64,000 nucleotides of DNA, from assembly GCF_040802235.1 (NCBI RefSeq), contig NC_133174.1, positions 106,335,647 to 106,399,646 on the forward strand, in the 5' to 3' direction. Source of the DNA: Manis javanica. Taxonomy: Eukaryota > Chordata > Mammalia > Pholidota > Manidae. The notes under the pieces were generated by a model. It did not search any database. It had not been told where the DNA came from and saw only the letters and a list, made by a program, of their open reading frames with translations. Shown here in pieces: positions 1 through 10,689 of the stretch. The stretch's first letter is position 1; every line of letters starts with the position of its first letter. The translations under genes and the position numbers were made by a program.

Positions 1-185
1 CCCCACTCACCCTCCCACACCCCTCCCCTTTGGTAACCACTAGTCCATTCTTGGAGTCTCTGAGTCTGCTGCTATTTTGTTCCTTCAGTTTTGCTTCATT
101 GTTATACTCCACAAATGAGTGAAATCATTTGGCATTTGTGTTTCTCTGCCTGGCTTATTTCACTGAGCATAATGTCCTCGAATAA
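1..185 (-). repeat. LINE-1 3'-end fragment, antisense
   Basis: This stretch matches 38393-38575 nearly base for base. It also matches the reverse complement of the end of L1 copy 2 (about 36470-36640). It covers the end of ORF2 and the start of the 3'UTR. The element continues off the left edge of the window. Confidence 0.9.
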
Positions 186-499
186 TTTTCTTAATGATTA
201 ACAAGTCAACTCAAAAAAAATGCTGTCAGCTACTCACAAAATAGAGTTCTCAATTTTGTTTCTTTCCCAAAGTTGTCCAGACATTTTAGAGGTAAATTTT
301 GAATTCAGTAAGTGTCCAAAGAAAACTAAACAGAGTATCCAGACTTAAATTACTACCAAAAAAAATTCACAAAATCTTTCATATCACAAGAAACTATGAA
401 GTTGTTCAAATATCAGAATGCAGAAACAGACACTTCAAACATTCCTGTTAGGGAAACAAAACCAGGAAAATGAATATTTGCTATTAAATTTTTTTCCTT

Positions 500-1035
500 A
501 TACTTACCCAAGATGGCTGGTTATGAGATTTTCATATAAAATCAATAATCAGTTAGAATTGATAATAGAAGTAATTATCCCATTCACGATAGTAACAAAA
601 CCCATAAGATATCTAGGACTAAACAAGAAATGAACTCTCTACAATGAAAACTGTTAAACTCTTGTGGGGCATACAATAAAGACTTCAATAAATTGAGACA
701 TACTTTATTCTTGAACAGAAAGGCTCAACCATTATAACAATGCTAGTTCTCCATAAATTAATCTAGAAATCTAACATACACCCAACCAAAATTCTAGAAA
801 GAAATTTTCTGAAAGGAGAGATAGAGAATTTGACAAACTCATCATAAAATACGTTAAAACCTGGAAAAGAAAGGTAATAGGTGGGGGTTAATCCTACCAT
901 ATAGTAAATTGTATTACAAAGCCACATTAATTAGAAGTGTGGTACACGAACTGACTGCTTAATGGATCAAAAATGAGTATAGAAACAGATTTCAGTATAT
1001 GGGAGAACATACAGTAGTACTATATATAGAGTTGG
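500..1035 (+). repeat. Old LINE-1 ORF2 fragment (L1M-like)
   Basis: A decayed reading frame at 418-633 ends in a stretch like IPFTI..KPIRYLGL. That is typical of the LINE-1 reverse-transcriptase C-terminal side. Downstream bases continue in the usual L1M order, up to the stretch encoding the tail side of the fingers/thumb region. The preceding 190-500 is AT-rich and I cannot assign it. Confidence 0.65.
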
Positions 1036-1037
1036 CT

Positions 1038-3965
1038 TTCATTCATTCATTCAACAAATACTTATTAAGCCATATCTGATGTAGACATGTAACACTCAAA
1101 ATTTCTGCCTTCAGTAGAGTTTAAATTCTCATAGAGGAGACAAACAATAAATAAAACATACAGTACATCAAACTGTGATCAGTGCTATTGAGAAAACTCA
1201 GGGAGGATGGAGTCAAGAAGAGTGGCAATTTTTTTCCTGCTTTTATTTTGTTTGCATTTATCTTACTCTGAATTTATTCCCAGGCCAGAAGTTTCTGTTT
1301 CTTCAGTTTCTTCTGGGATATCTTTTTCTTCTGTGCAAACCTCTTCTTCTGGTTTAGGAACAATCTGCTCTTTTTCAGTAAGGATTGTCTCAACATGGCA
1401 GGGTGAGAGGTCATGAATGGGTTAATCGGACCATGAGCTCTGTAAATTCTACACTGCATCCTGTGGGCTGTGTGTTGACCTAGAGGTGCTCAAGGACCAG
1501 AGTATCTACATCTAAACCCTTAAGTTCAGTATTACTGTCTGTGTTTTTAGCACATGCAGTAAAAATTCTGCACTCTTTGTGGGCCACTGACCCTGTGTCC
1601 AGCCCCACTATTTGGTCTGGGCACACTTCCAACTCCACCACTATACTGATGGAATGGCACGCATTGCTTCTGTAAGATGACATCCTTCAGATACTTGGTG
1701 GCTTTTCAGATACGCATACCCTTGATGGCCTGGGCAGTTTCATGAGTGTTCTTAAAGTGAACATAAACATTTGAACCTCTTGATTCGCATGATTTTGTGT
1801 GGTTTTCTGGGTCAAGTGAATAGCAATCCATTTTCAGAGATCACCTCAGGCCACTTACAGGAAGAAGGGATTGCAATTTTAAAAAGAGCAGTCACTTCCC
1901 AGATGTGACTTTTCAGCAAAGACCAGAAGGTGAAGGCATGGGCCGTGTAGCTATCTGGGGAGAGAGTAGGCCAGACAGAGCAGTTACTCAACCTGAGCAA
2001 TACTGACAGCTTGGGCCAGTTATTTCCTTGTATGTGAGGCTGTCATGGGCACTGTAGGATATTTAGCAGCAGCCCTGGCCTCTATCCACTGGATGACAGG
2101 GCACCTCCCAGCTCTCTGGAGTCATGAAAATCACAAATGTCTCCCAACATTGCCAAATGTCACCTGGGGAGTAAAATGGCCCCTGAACAGGAAAGAGCCT
2201 CTGAACTGGAAAGAACGATGAGAACAAATGTTGAGTGGCTGATGGGCGTGGCTAGCATGTTAAAGGAACAGCAAAGCAACCACTGTGACTGGGGTGGAGT
2301 GAGCCTGGGTCAAGGGTCCAGGTGGAGGGAAGCTGAGAGGAGAGCTAGTAGAATATAAGGTAACACAATTCTAGGGGAGTGGTCTGTGGCAGATCACACA
2401 GGGCCTTGTAAGACATGATGCTGACTTTACCTTTTATGCAGGATGAGATGAAAAGTAATTGGAGAATTTTGAGCAGAGAAGTGATTTGATGTTTTGTATT
2501 TGCAAAGAACCACTCAGACTGCTGTGTTGAGAATATTTTGTGGGGAAGATGTAGGAGACCAGAGTCACTGCAAAGTCAGAGAAGAGGTGATTGATGGTTG
2601 CTTCAAAAAGGCTTGGGCTTTGGTGATGGGTGTGGACGTGGGGGAGAAGTAGTATATATTCATTCTGGATATATTTTGATGGTAGAATCAACAGGATTTG
2701 CTGACAGATGTAAATAAAAAAGGGACATCAAGAATGATTCCCAGGATTTTAGCCTAAGTAACTGAGGGATAGAGTTAACATTTACTGTCATGGGGTTGTC
2801 AGAAATAGCAAATTCTGTCAGGGGATGCAAATTTTGAGGGAAACTAGAAGTTAGGTTGTGAATTTGAGTGATCTTTTGGACATCAACGTGTGGGGGATGT
2901 GGTCAGTTGGATATGTGGCTCTGGATTTTGTGGGAGAGATCAGGAATGGAAATAAAAATTTGGGGTCCTCAGCATATAGGTGGTATTTAAAGCCATGAGA
3001 CTAGATGAGAGCTCCATAGGAGTAAATTCAGACAAAGAAAGATCTAAGAGCTGAGCCCTGAGGCAGCCCAAAGAGGTTGGGTTGCAGAAGATGGGGTGAA
3101 AAGGGGTGAGAATCTGGTAAAGGAAACTGAAAAGGCAACTCAAAAAAGATGGAAGAAACCCAGCAAAGTGTGTGTGTGCTCTGGAAGCCAAGTAGAGAAA
3201 ATGCTTCAAGAGGGGAGGAGTAATCAATTATGCCACCAATAGTTGGTCAAATGTCACCAATAGGCCATTGGATTTAGCAACAGGGAAGTAATTAGTGACC
3301 TTTACAACAGCAGCTTTAGCAGAGTAGTAAGCGTGAAAGAATGTCTGCATGGGTAGAGAGAATGGGAGGGAAGGAATCGCAGGCACCAAGAGGGGGCAAC
3401 TTTTTTAAGGAACTTTGTTTTTGGGGGACCAGAGATAGAAAGTAACTAGAGGAGGATGTGAGTTCAAGAGAAAGTTTTAACATGGGGAATAGAAATAAGA
3501 TCTTTTTATGCTGCTGAATGATGCAATGGAGAAAGGAAGGCTGCGGGCACAGGAGAGGGAAGCTGCTGCTGTCAGGTCCCTGGGTGGGAGAGAGGAGGGA
3601 ACCCTGTGCACACACACAGGGATGGGCCATACACACAGTCATGTGCAGCTCGTGCATAGCAACAAGAGGAACAGCAGTGAACAGAGACCCCCTGCAGGTA
3701 AGGGGGTAAGTTGTGACGATGAGAGCTTGTAGCAGTTCTCTTTTCTTGCTCCTTTTTCTCAGTGAAATAGGAAGCAAGATTAGAGCTAAGGGTGAAGATG
3801 GGGCAAGGGGTGCAGAGGCTTGAGAAGAGAGAAAAAATTGTGTGTACTGTGAGGCACATTCTGGTAGGTCTAGAATTAGCCTGAGCTGTTTTACTGAAGT
3901 TCCTGCATGGCACTGACCCCTCCTCAAGGAAAGAAATATACTGATTAATGGTGTCACTTTGCAAC
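1038..3965 (-). repeat. Long antisense L2 element (CR1-clade LINE)
   Basis: It begins with the reverse complement of the L2 3' end, (attc)n followed by aacaaatacttatta. Translated on the - strand it shows pieces of L2 ORF2 protein. The 2940-3227 frame holds a degenerate SLGDLISSHG..YHLYADDTQIY-like reverse-transcriptase region. The 1812-2000 frame holds FRSLLKCHL-like C-terminal sequence, and the 3572-3964 frame holds a YFTEKIEAI-like stretch. The frame is heavily decayed and non-functional. It is interrupted at about 1225-1850 by an RPL17 processed pseudogene. Confidence 0.85.
1225..1850 (-). pseudogene. RPL17: RPL17 processed pseudogene
   Basis: Read on the - strand, the ancestral start codon is at 1831-1829 and the stop codon TAA is at 1276-1274. 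That span of 186 codons is close to the usual 184-residue ribosomal protein uL22. Recognisable parts are the N-terminal YSLDPEN-like segment, ELKGLDVD (about 1500-1530) and the lysine-rich tail [16 protein letters not shown] (about 1280-1330). It has no introns. The frame is broken by a nonsense change after LEHL (stop at 1480-1482) and by a frameshift between 1459 and 1480. The 3' side ends in an A-rich tract (about 1225-1255, seen as T on the + strand). It lies inside the antisense L2, so it was retrotransposed after the L2. Short flanks resembling ggcaatt at both ends may be a decayed target duplication. It is not expected to encode a protein. Confidence 0.88.
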
Positions 3966-4500
3966 CATGGGTCTGAGAATATTTAAGGTGTGTTGTACCA
4001 GCTGGTCAACATTATGTATAACTGAGATTGATAATTTGCACCCAGTCTCAGTGTGACTCCTTCCTCTCTCCCCCGTACTCTACTATTGAGGCTGGAATAT
4101 GCCTCTGTGACTGGCAAAATATAAAAAACCCCAACCAAGACTCCATTTTAGACTCCCTGGTTCTGAGGTGCTCCATGTACCCAGCAGTGGTTCCTCCTCC
4201 CAGTGAGGAAGTTCCTGCCACAGCCCGTATAGAGAAGGGTGGTAGGACGCACTGCTATGTTCTCTTCCTGTAATAAAGTGTACATTTGATAAGTGCTGCT
4301 ATTTGGGCCTGAAATGAGCTGATCAGTCTCTGGCCATTTGAAGGGCTGCTGTCTTGCAGGGAGGAGACCTAAAATCTTAGTTGTTGAGCACGGGTATGGC
4401 TAACTTCCACCAATAGGAACAAGCAGCAGAGAACACCAGTCACAGAGAGAGATGAATGAAGCCAATGCTCAGAAAACAGCAGAAATGCATCATGAGTAAA
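3966..4500. other. Unassigned stretch
   Basis: No gene or confident repeat is visible. An 81-codon frame at 4028-4273 has no recognisable domain. It is followed by an AATAAA at about 4272, which alone does not make it a gene. Confidence 0.4.
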
Positions 4501-4965
4501 ACCCAAAAGCATAAAATTGGAGCATTTTGTGAACAAACATGAAAAGTCAATGACTGATATTATTAATACACGAAGGACAGTTAGTTATATGTCAAGAAGA
4601 CAAAAAAATAGTGGACAAATTGGCAAAAGACAAAAATTGTTAAGGCACAGAAGACAAGTTACAAATAGCCAGCCAACATGAAAAGATGTTAACCCTGACC
4701 CTTAATTTAGAAATAGATGACAACTATAGATCAGCAAATATTTAAAAGATTAATAATCCTAGTATCAACAAAATTTTGAAAAAACATGTACTCTCTTTTA
4801 CAGTTGGGAAAAATTTTGGGGGGTGCAAGTTGGCAGTATCACTCAAAATCTTAAATGGACAACACCTTTCACACTAGCAATTCCACTGCTGGAAATTTTT
4901 CCTACAAAAATATTCACATAATCTGGGTAACTCCACATCACTGATATCCCCTGTTTTCTGAAAGT
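4500..4965 (+). repeat. Old LINE-1 fragment, ORF2 C-terminal side
   Basis: The order of phrases (AGCCAACATGAAAAGATG, then a GCAATTCCACTGCTGG-like segment and a CCTACAAAAATATTCACA-like segment) follows the end of ORF2 in old mammalian L1s. It is strongly decayed. Confidence 0.6.
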
Positions 4966-5310
4966 TTGAGTTATGTCACATCACTTCACTTTCATGAGAG
5001 ACCTACATTAGTAGGGTAACAGCTTTTTTTGTAAAATTGAAAATCTCTGAATTTCTTTCACTTAGCAAAAACAGGTACTAATGTACGAATCTGAGGAGGG
5101 GACTAGAATTCAGGTGGTGGCAGGGAGGGTAATCAAGGCTTTTGTTCCCATACATCTAGAATGTTTGAATCTCTTATGAAGAGAATGTATTCATGTATAA
5201 CTTGTGTAATTAAAAAAATAGTAGCTCATAACTCTATTGCAAGAGCAGTTACAAGCTGCCTTCTTGTGTATGTCTGGAGAAACTGGATCACAAAGTTTAC
5301 AAATGAGTCT
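4966..5310. other. Unassigned stretch
   Basis: AT-rich sequence with no gene and no repeat I can name. Confidence 0.35.
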
Positions 5311-5314
5311 TATG

Positions 5315-5620
5315 CAATTCATTCAATCACACATTCATTTCTTCATTCATTCAACAAAGATTTCCTAAATTCCTGCTATGTGCCAGGTACTTGGTGCCCT
5401 TGGTGATTAACAGACAATGCTCTCATCCAAGGCAACTCACTCATATGGGTGGTTGCAAAGCCAGCAGACAAACAGAAAGAATTGATACGGCCCAGATCAA
5501 TTGTGTATGATTAATGACTGCTAATAAAATAAGAAGTTAGTGCCTATCATAGAAATATCCAAAATTGGAAGTGAACATGACAGAAGCAGAACATTTGACT
5601 CTAATGATGTAAAAAGAGAA
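5315..5620 (-). repeat. L2 3'-end fragment, antisense
   Basis: It opens with (ATTC)n and AACAAAGATTTCCTAAATTCC, then TGCTATGTGCCAGG, the reverse complement of the L2 3' end. The match fades beyond about 5450. Confidence 0.75.
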
Positions 5621-6215
5621 AAGCAATGTTGGAAAATCCAACATGTCTCTTGTAAAACTTTTGCCTCAAGCCTTTCTAGCCCTCGAAACTGACTATGGAA
5701 TTGACTGCTCTCAGTTGTACTATTTGGGCCACCAAAGTGGAAACCCACCCAGAGAACTCTGGGTTTTCCTTCTGTATCATCAGACTCAGGGTGTGGAGAG
5801 TGGCAGGGTATTGCCAGGACAGCTGGTGGGGAACCTCAGGAACCATAGATTTATTTATAGCTAAATATCTGAATCCTCCCTTCCTAGGGAGGACTGGGTT
5901 TTATGAGGCCAGAGCCAGAGTATGGGGATTTTACTTGAGTCAACATAGGCTGCCAAGAACCTGAAGATCAGCTCAAGCTAAAGCCCTTACAAGAACATTT
6001 AGGTCCTATCACCAGGATGACCTGGGACAAGCCCAAATCCAAAGAGTCAGAGGCAAGGTCCAAACTGAGCCAAGAATTTGGTGCTATGCCACCTCTCAGT
6101 TCACCTGTCCCCACCTCTCTGAGCTACCAAATTCCCCCTCACAGCCCCTCTTTGGTCCTCTCACATCCTTTGGACTCAGTTTATGATGTTGGCTTTCCTG
6201 TTAGAATCTTGGCTC
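5620..6215. other. Unassigned stretch
   Basis: Short open frames only (75-89 codons), overlapping each other in different frames with no domain. No repeat recognised. Confidence 0.35.
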
Positions 6216-6420
6216 TTTTCCAGTGTAGCACAGAGAAGACAAGTAGTGACTCTGTGGCATCTTACTGTGCTGATGGACAGTGACTGCAATAGGGTATTGA
6301 GGGGACTCGATAATATAGGTGATTGTAGTAACCACATTGTTTTTCATGTGAAACCTTCATAAGAGTGTGTATCAGTGATACCTTAATATAAATAAATACA
6401 AAAGTAAATAAAAGAATCTT
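6215..6420 (+). repeat. LINE-1 3'UTR tail, 5'-truncated
   Basis: It matches the 3'UTR end of L1 copy 2 (36690-36860): the GATGGACAGTGACTGCA block, then TTTTTCATGTGAAACCTTCA, ending in an A-rich tail at about 6395-6415. It belongs to the same 3'UTR subfamily as the fragments at 1-185 and 38129-38768. Confidence 0.85.
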
Positions 6421-7080
6421 GGGTCTTCTCCACATAGTGCCTGGCTCTCTGCCTCAGGCTAACGAAAAGTCCTGAGACAACCCAGCCCCTGGGACCCTGT
6501 AGCCCAGAAGATAAGCCTATAGCCAGCACTCCCACCCCACTTGCCCTTATCCCTTTGAGGGAAGGAGACCAGGACCCAGATCCTGGGAGCCCAATCTGTA
6601 AGGGATCCATGGCAAGGCCCTGTAAGAGCAGCTCTCCCTTTGCAATATTGCTCTCTTGGCAATACTTGGAATACTTGGCAGGCATATTTCTCAGTGTAAA
6701 TTCCAAAATTGGTATTCTAGATTAGCAATCAACCTCTTGTAAATTTAGATAGGGCAATTCTGAGCCTAGACCTGAAGATTTCTGGAAAAGCCAACAGGAC
6801 AGAGTTCGTGAATCCTCAAATTTAAGAAACAGACCCTAGACCCTTTCAGAAACAGACCCTAGGCCCCTAGGAGGCCCTTTTCATACAGCCAGCTGGTTTC
6901 TTTCTTTACCACCTCATCATGGCAAGAGGCAGAGTCCAAGGGATGATTCTGAATTGTGGGACCCTCTCTGGGAAGGTGAACTTATGGAGGGCCTGACTTC
7001 TTGAGTGAAGGGTACTTGGTCAAAGTATAAAGTATGTGCAGGCATCTGGTAGTAGGGAGGGGTCAATGGCAAAAAGGAAG
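6421..7080. other. Unassigned stretch
   Basis: GC-moderate unique-looking sequence. The antisense frames at 6383-6706 share no recognisable domain. Confidence 0.35.
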
Positions 7081-7330
7081 ATGCAGAGTAGCAAAGTAAT
7101 TAAGAATGTGCGCTCTGCCTGTGTTTGCATCTCAGCCTGGCCACTTACAAGCTGTGAGGCTCTGGGCAAGTAAATTAACCTCCCTGAGGCTCAGATTCCT
7201 TATTTGTAAAATGGGATCATAATAGCACTTAACAGCTATGTTATGAGAATTGAATAAGATAGTACCACAGAAGACTTAGCCCAATATCGAGCACACACAT
7301 AGGAAGCTCTCAGTAAATGTCACCTGTTTC
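7080..7330 (+). repeat. MIR SINE, near full length
   Basis: It has the MIR core order: a CTCTGCCTG..TTTGCATCTCAGCCTGGCCACTTA-like segment, then CTGTGAGGCTCTGGGCAAGT, CCTCCCTGAGGCTCAG and a GTAAAATGGG block. It ends like the LINE2-type tail. Confidence 0.92.
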
Positions 7331-7489
7331 TGGAGGTGAGAGTAAGGCTAAGGAGGTTCCAACAGGGAAGAAAGGGGGAATGATATAGAGGTGAGAAAGA
7401 TAAATTTTGCCTAATTCCCACTTTTTTCCTAGGGCCAACCTTGACTATTTCAGGTGCTTACCCAGAAACATAATTGCATACTTTCTACA

Positions 7490-7650
7490 TTTCCCAGTCA
7501 TTACTGAATTCCAATCCTGACTCTGTCTTTGTCTAGCTGTATGCCCTTCAGCAAGTCTCCCAGTCTTTCAGTGCCTCAGTTTCTCCAAACGTAAAACTAG
7601 GTGGTTATTGTAGAAAATGTTAAGGTCATTCCTATTCTAACATTCTGGTT
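7490..7650 (+). repeat. MIR SINE fragment
   Basis: AATCCTGACTCTG..TAGCTGTATGCCCTTCAGCAAGTC and GTGCCTCAGTTTCTCC follow the MIR core, more decayed than the copy at 7080-7330. Confidence 0.7.
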
Positions 7651-7685
7651 CTATTTCACAGTCTTGTCTTTTTCTTTGGGAAAGT

Positions 7686-8818
7686 GTTATGGGTTCAATT
7701 GTGTGCACCACCCCTAGAAGATATATTGAACTCCTAACCCCTGGTACCTGTAAATATGACCTTATTTGGAAATAATTACAGATATAAGCAAGTTAACATG
7801 AGATCATTAGGGTAGGCCCTAATCCAGTATGACTGGTGTCCCTAAAAGAAGGAGAAGACATACAGAAACACACAGGGAAACATTTAGCTTTGGGAACATA
7901 GGTCAATAGGCACCTAAAATATGTAATGAACTCCATTTTCACACTCATAATCATCAGAAACAACTGTCATAAGCATCAGATAAAGTTCACATGCATATCA
8001 ATGAAATCCAAAATACCTTAAGAATCAACTTGATATGCCTTTAAAACTATGTATATCTGTACCATGAAGTAACATTTCTACCCTAAAATTTTCACAAAAA
8101 AAGAAAGTAGCCTTTAACAAACTCTTCAGTCTTATTTTTCTGACTTCTCGGGCATTTAGTAGCAATTAGAAGTATTATGAAACATTCCTAAGCATTTTAT
8201 AGTAGCCTGCAAATCTTGACTTTCTATTTCTTATTCATAAAATAAACTTTCTAATAGATGTTAATGAACTCCGTAATAATACAGTAGTACATATATAAAA
8301 ACATAATGTTTCTTGAATTGAGGTTGCTGAGCTGAACGTAGAGCTACCAATTGTTAAATATAGTGTATCTAATCCTTCCATGCAATATAGAACTCACGTC
8401 AGGACATCTGCAGGGCTGTCTTCATCCACATGCTTTTTTCTGAAACAGTACTAAGAGCAACCAAAATTGTAACCTCAGTAAACTGTCAAGTTTAGAGTGC
8501 TTCAATTTTTAACATTTCCATTAAAATGGTTTAATACATGCTTTCATTTAGTTTAAAAAAGAGGTTGAGGGGGAGGCGGGAGGGAGGGAGAGAGGAGAAC
8601 GCGGCCATATGATGATAGAGGCAGGTAGTGGAGCAATACATCTAGCAAACAGACGCTGGGAAGAGAGGAAGGAAGGATTCTTCCCAACAGGTTTTAGAAG
8701 GAGCATGGCCCTGCTGACACCCTGATTTCAGACTTCTAGCCTCCAGAAATTCCTGTTGCTTTAAGCCATCCAGTTTGTGGTGCTTTGTTACAGCAGCCCT
8801 AGGAAACTAATTCAGAAA
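7686..8818 (+). repeat. MLT1-like solo LTR split by an insertion
   Basis: Two halves, 7686-7884 and 8575-8818, together reproduce the LTR seen intact at 15178-15630. The first half runs from TGTTATGGGTT to the GGTGTCCCTAAAAGAAGG block. The second runs from the GAGAAC..CCATATGATGA block to CAGCCCTAGGAAACTAAT. The layout is that of a mammalian MaLR (MLT1) LTR; the subfamily is uncertain. About 690 bp of unrelated sequence separates the halves. Confidence 0.75.
7885..8574. other. Unidentified 690-bp insertion inside an MLT1-like LTR
   Basis: This segment interrupts the LTR. It is AT-rich for most of its length and ends on the right with a purine-rich, GC-rich stretch (about 8562-8600). Read on the - strand it would begin GC-rich and end AT-rich, as a processed-transcript copy does. 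However, I see no clean A-tail, and I do not recognise a coding region. Confidence 0.5.
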
Positions 8819-9455
8819 GTCTTCCCAAAATCATGTCTATCTGCTCTTATCAAATTGTTGTTTCCAAGGGTCCTGATGGCTTTCAGATCTCCATTTCAAG
8901 TTAAAGAAAGCTTAAGCACAGCATTCTAAATTCCTGATTTGGCAATTTCATTAAATGATAAAAATTAATGCATGATATACCAGATATTCAGAAGATGTCA
9001 ATTGCTAGAAGATTGTTAGAGCAACATCCATACTAATTAACATGTCTTAAGAAAGGCCATGCATGTTTATCAACTAATCAGAATCATACAATCAAAAGAA
9101 TAAAGAGTATATTTCCTTGGGGATATAAAATAAATAAATATGATATTTTCATTAGATAGTTGACAATGTTCCTTTGAACCTATCTGAGTGTTAGAAATTG
9201 ATGTATAAATTAAATAGTTTTATAGTTTAGATTTGGTATTTAGAAGAGACTTAACTTAGATCATTAAAGAAAATTGTTTTAAAATGTATCATGTTTGAAA
9301 ACTATGTTTATAGTGCTATGTGAAGAAAATGAGCTATAACTCGATTCAAATCTAGAAGAAAAGAATGTTTAAATGTAATTCATTTCCATATTCTTATGAA
9401 ACCTGAAAAATTCTCAAAAGCTCAGAGGGTTTGATTGAAAAATACACCAATTCCT
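8819..9455. other. Unassigned AT-rich stretch
   Basis: Nothing recognisable; no open frame of note. Confidence 0.35.
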
Positions 9456-10395
9456 AGATCAGGGGTTGCCAACTATAAACCCACAAGCCAAATCCATCCC
9501 ACCACTGGTTTTTGTACAGCCCAAAAGTGAAGAATGGTTTTTATATACTTAAATGGTTGAAAAAAACATAAGATGAATAGCATAACACATGAAAGTGATA
9601 TAAAATTCAAAAATGTCCATGCCCATAATAAAATTTTATTGGAACATAGCCTCCCTTGCTCATTCATTTAAATTTTGTCTGTGGTTATTTGTATGAGTTT
9701 CCTACTGTCATATAACAAATTATCACAGACTTAGTGGCTTAAAACAATACAAATTTATTGCCTCACAGTTTCTGTAGGTCAGAACTTAGTTAATTCTCTG
9801 TTCAGGGCTAACCAAGCTGAAATCAAGGTGTCAGTTGGGACAGTAGTCTCATCTGAAGCTCAAAGTCTTCTATCAAGCTCACATAGTCATTGGCAGAATT
9901 CAACTGTAAGGCTGAGGCCTCCTGTCTCTTGCTGGCCATCAGCCTATAGCTGCCCTCAGCTCCTAGAGATCACCCACATTCCTTGCCACATGGCCCCTCC
10001 ATCTTCAAAGCCAGCAACAGAGAATCTCCCTCACATTGAAGCTGTTCAATACTTCAAATCATTCTTACTAGAAAAGCCCTCTCCCTTTTAAAGCCTCATC
10101 TGATTAGGTCAAGCCTACCAAGGTAGTCTTAATGAGGTCAACTGATTTGGGACCTTAACTGCATCCCCAAAATCCCTTCACAGCAGCACCTAGATTAGTG
10201 TTTAATGGAATAATTGGGATAGTGTGTGTATATCAGGGGCCAGGGATCTTGAGGGCCATGTTAAATTTCTTCCTACACATTGGTTTCAAGTAACCATAGC
10301 GGACTTGAGTAGTTGCAGCAGAAACCATGTGGCCCACAAAATGGACAATATTTACTCTCTGGCCCTTTATAGAAAAAGCTGACTGACTCCAGTAC
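9455..10395. mobile_element. hAT/Charlie-type non-autonomous DNA transposon (MER5-like), split
   Basis: The left part (9455-9690) starts with CAGGGGTTGCCAACTATAAA and contains TAAAATTTTATTGGAACATAGCC. The right part (10300-10395) contains GAGTAGTTGCAGCAGAAACC and TGGCCCTTTATAGAAAAAGC. These are the two ends of a common eutherian hAT element. They are separated by another repeat at about 9690-10235. Confidence 0.75.
9690..10235 (+). repeat. LTR-like eutherian interspersed repeat (family not named)
   Basis: It begins with TTTCCTACTGTCATATAACAAATTATCACA and passes through GGCTTAAAACAATACAAATTTATT-like and CCTAGAGATCACCCACATTCC-like segments. It ends with CAAAATCCCTTCACAGCAGC and GCACCTAGATTAGTGTTT. 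This order recurs widely in eutherian genomes. I am not sure of the database name. The 87-codon frame at 9828-10091 belongs to it and is not a gene. Confidence 0.6.
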
Positions 10396-10689
10396 CAAAT
10401 GAAGCTGAGTTTCGAGCTCAAGAACTACGTGATCCCTGTGCAGCAAATTGCCTGGACAGTGTAAACAGAAAGAAGAGGCCACAGGGTGGGAAAATAGCAT
10501 TGCCAAACTGTTTAAGCTTTGACTCACACATACACAAAAATTGATGAGACTGAACTACTGGTACTTTTTTGAAATTAATCATTTCAAGCACACACTAAGG
10601 GAATAAGAAAATAATTACTCATGACATGTCATGATGCTATCACTACCCATCCTCATTGAATCTTAACATATTTGCCTTTTTTAAAGTAA

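Noticed and set aside
2137-2358. 73-codon + strand frame starting MSPNIAKCHL
   Set aside because: Falls inside the antisense L2 and reads the non-coding strand.
3316-3964. Antisense frames of 213 and 130 codons
   Set aside because: Decayed L2 ORF2 in two frames; neither is a host gene.
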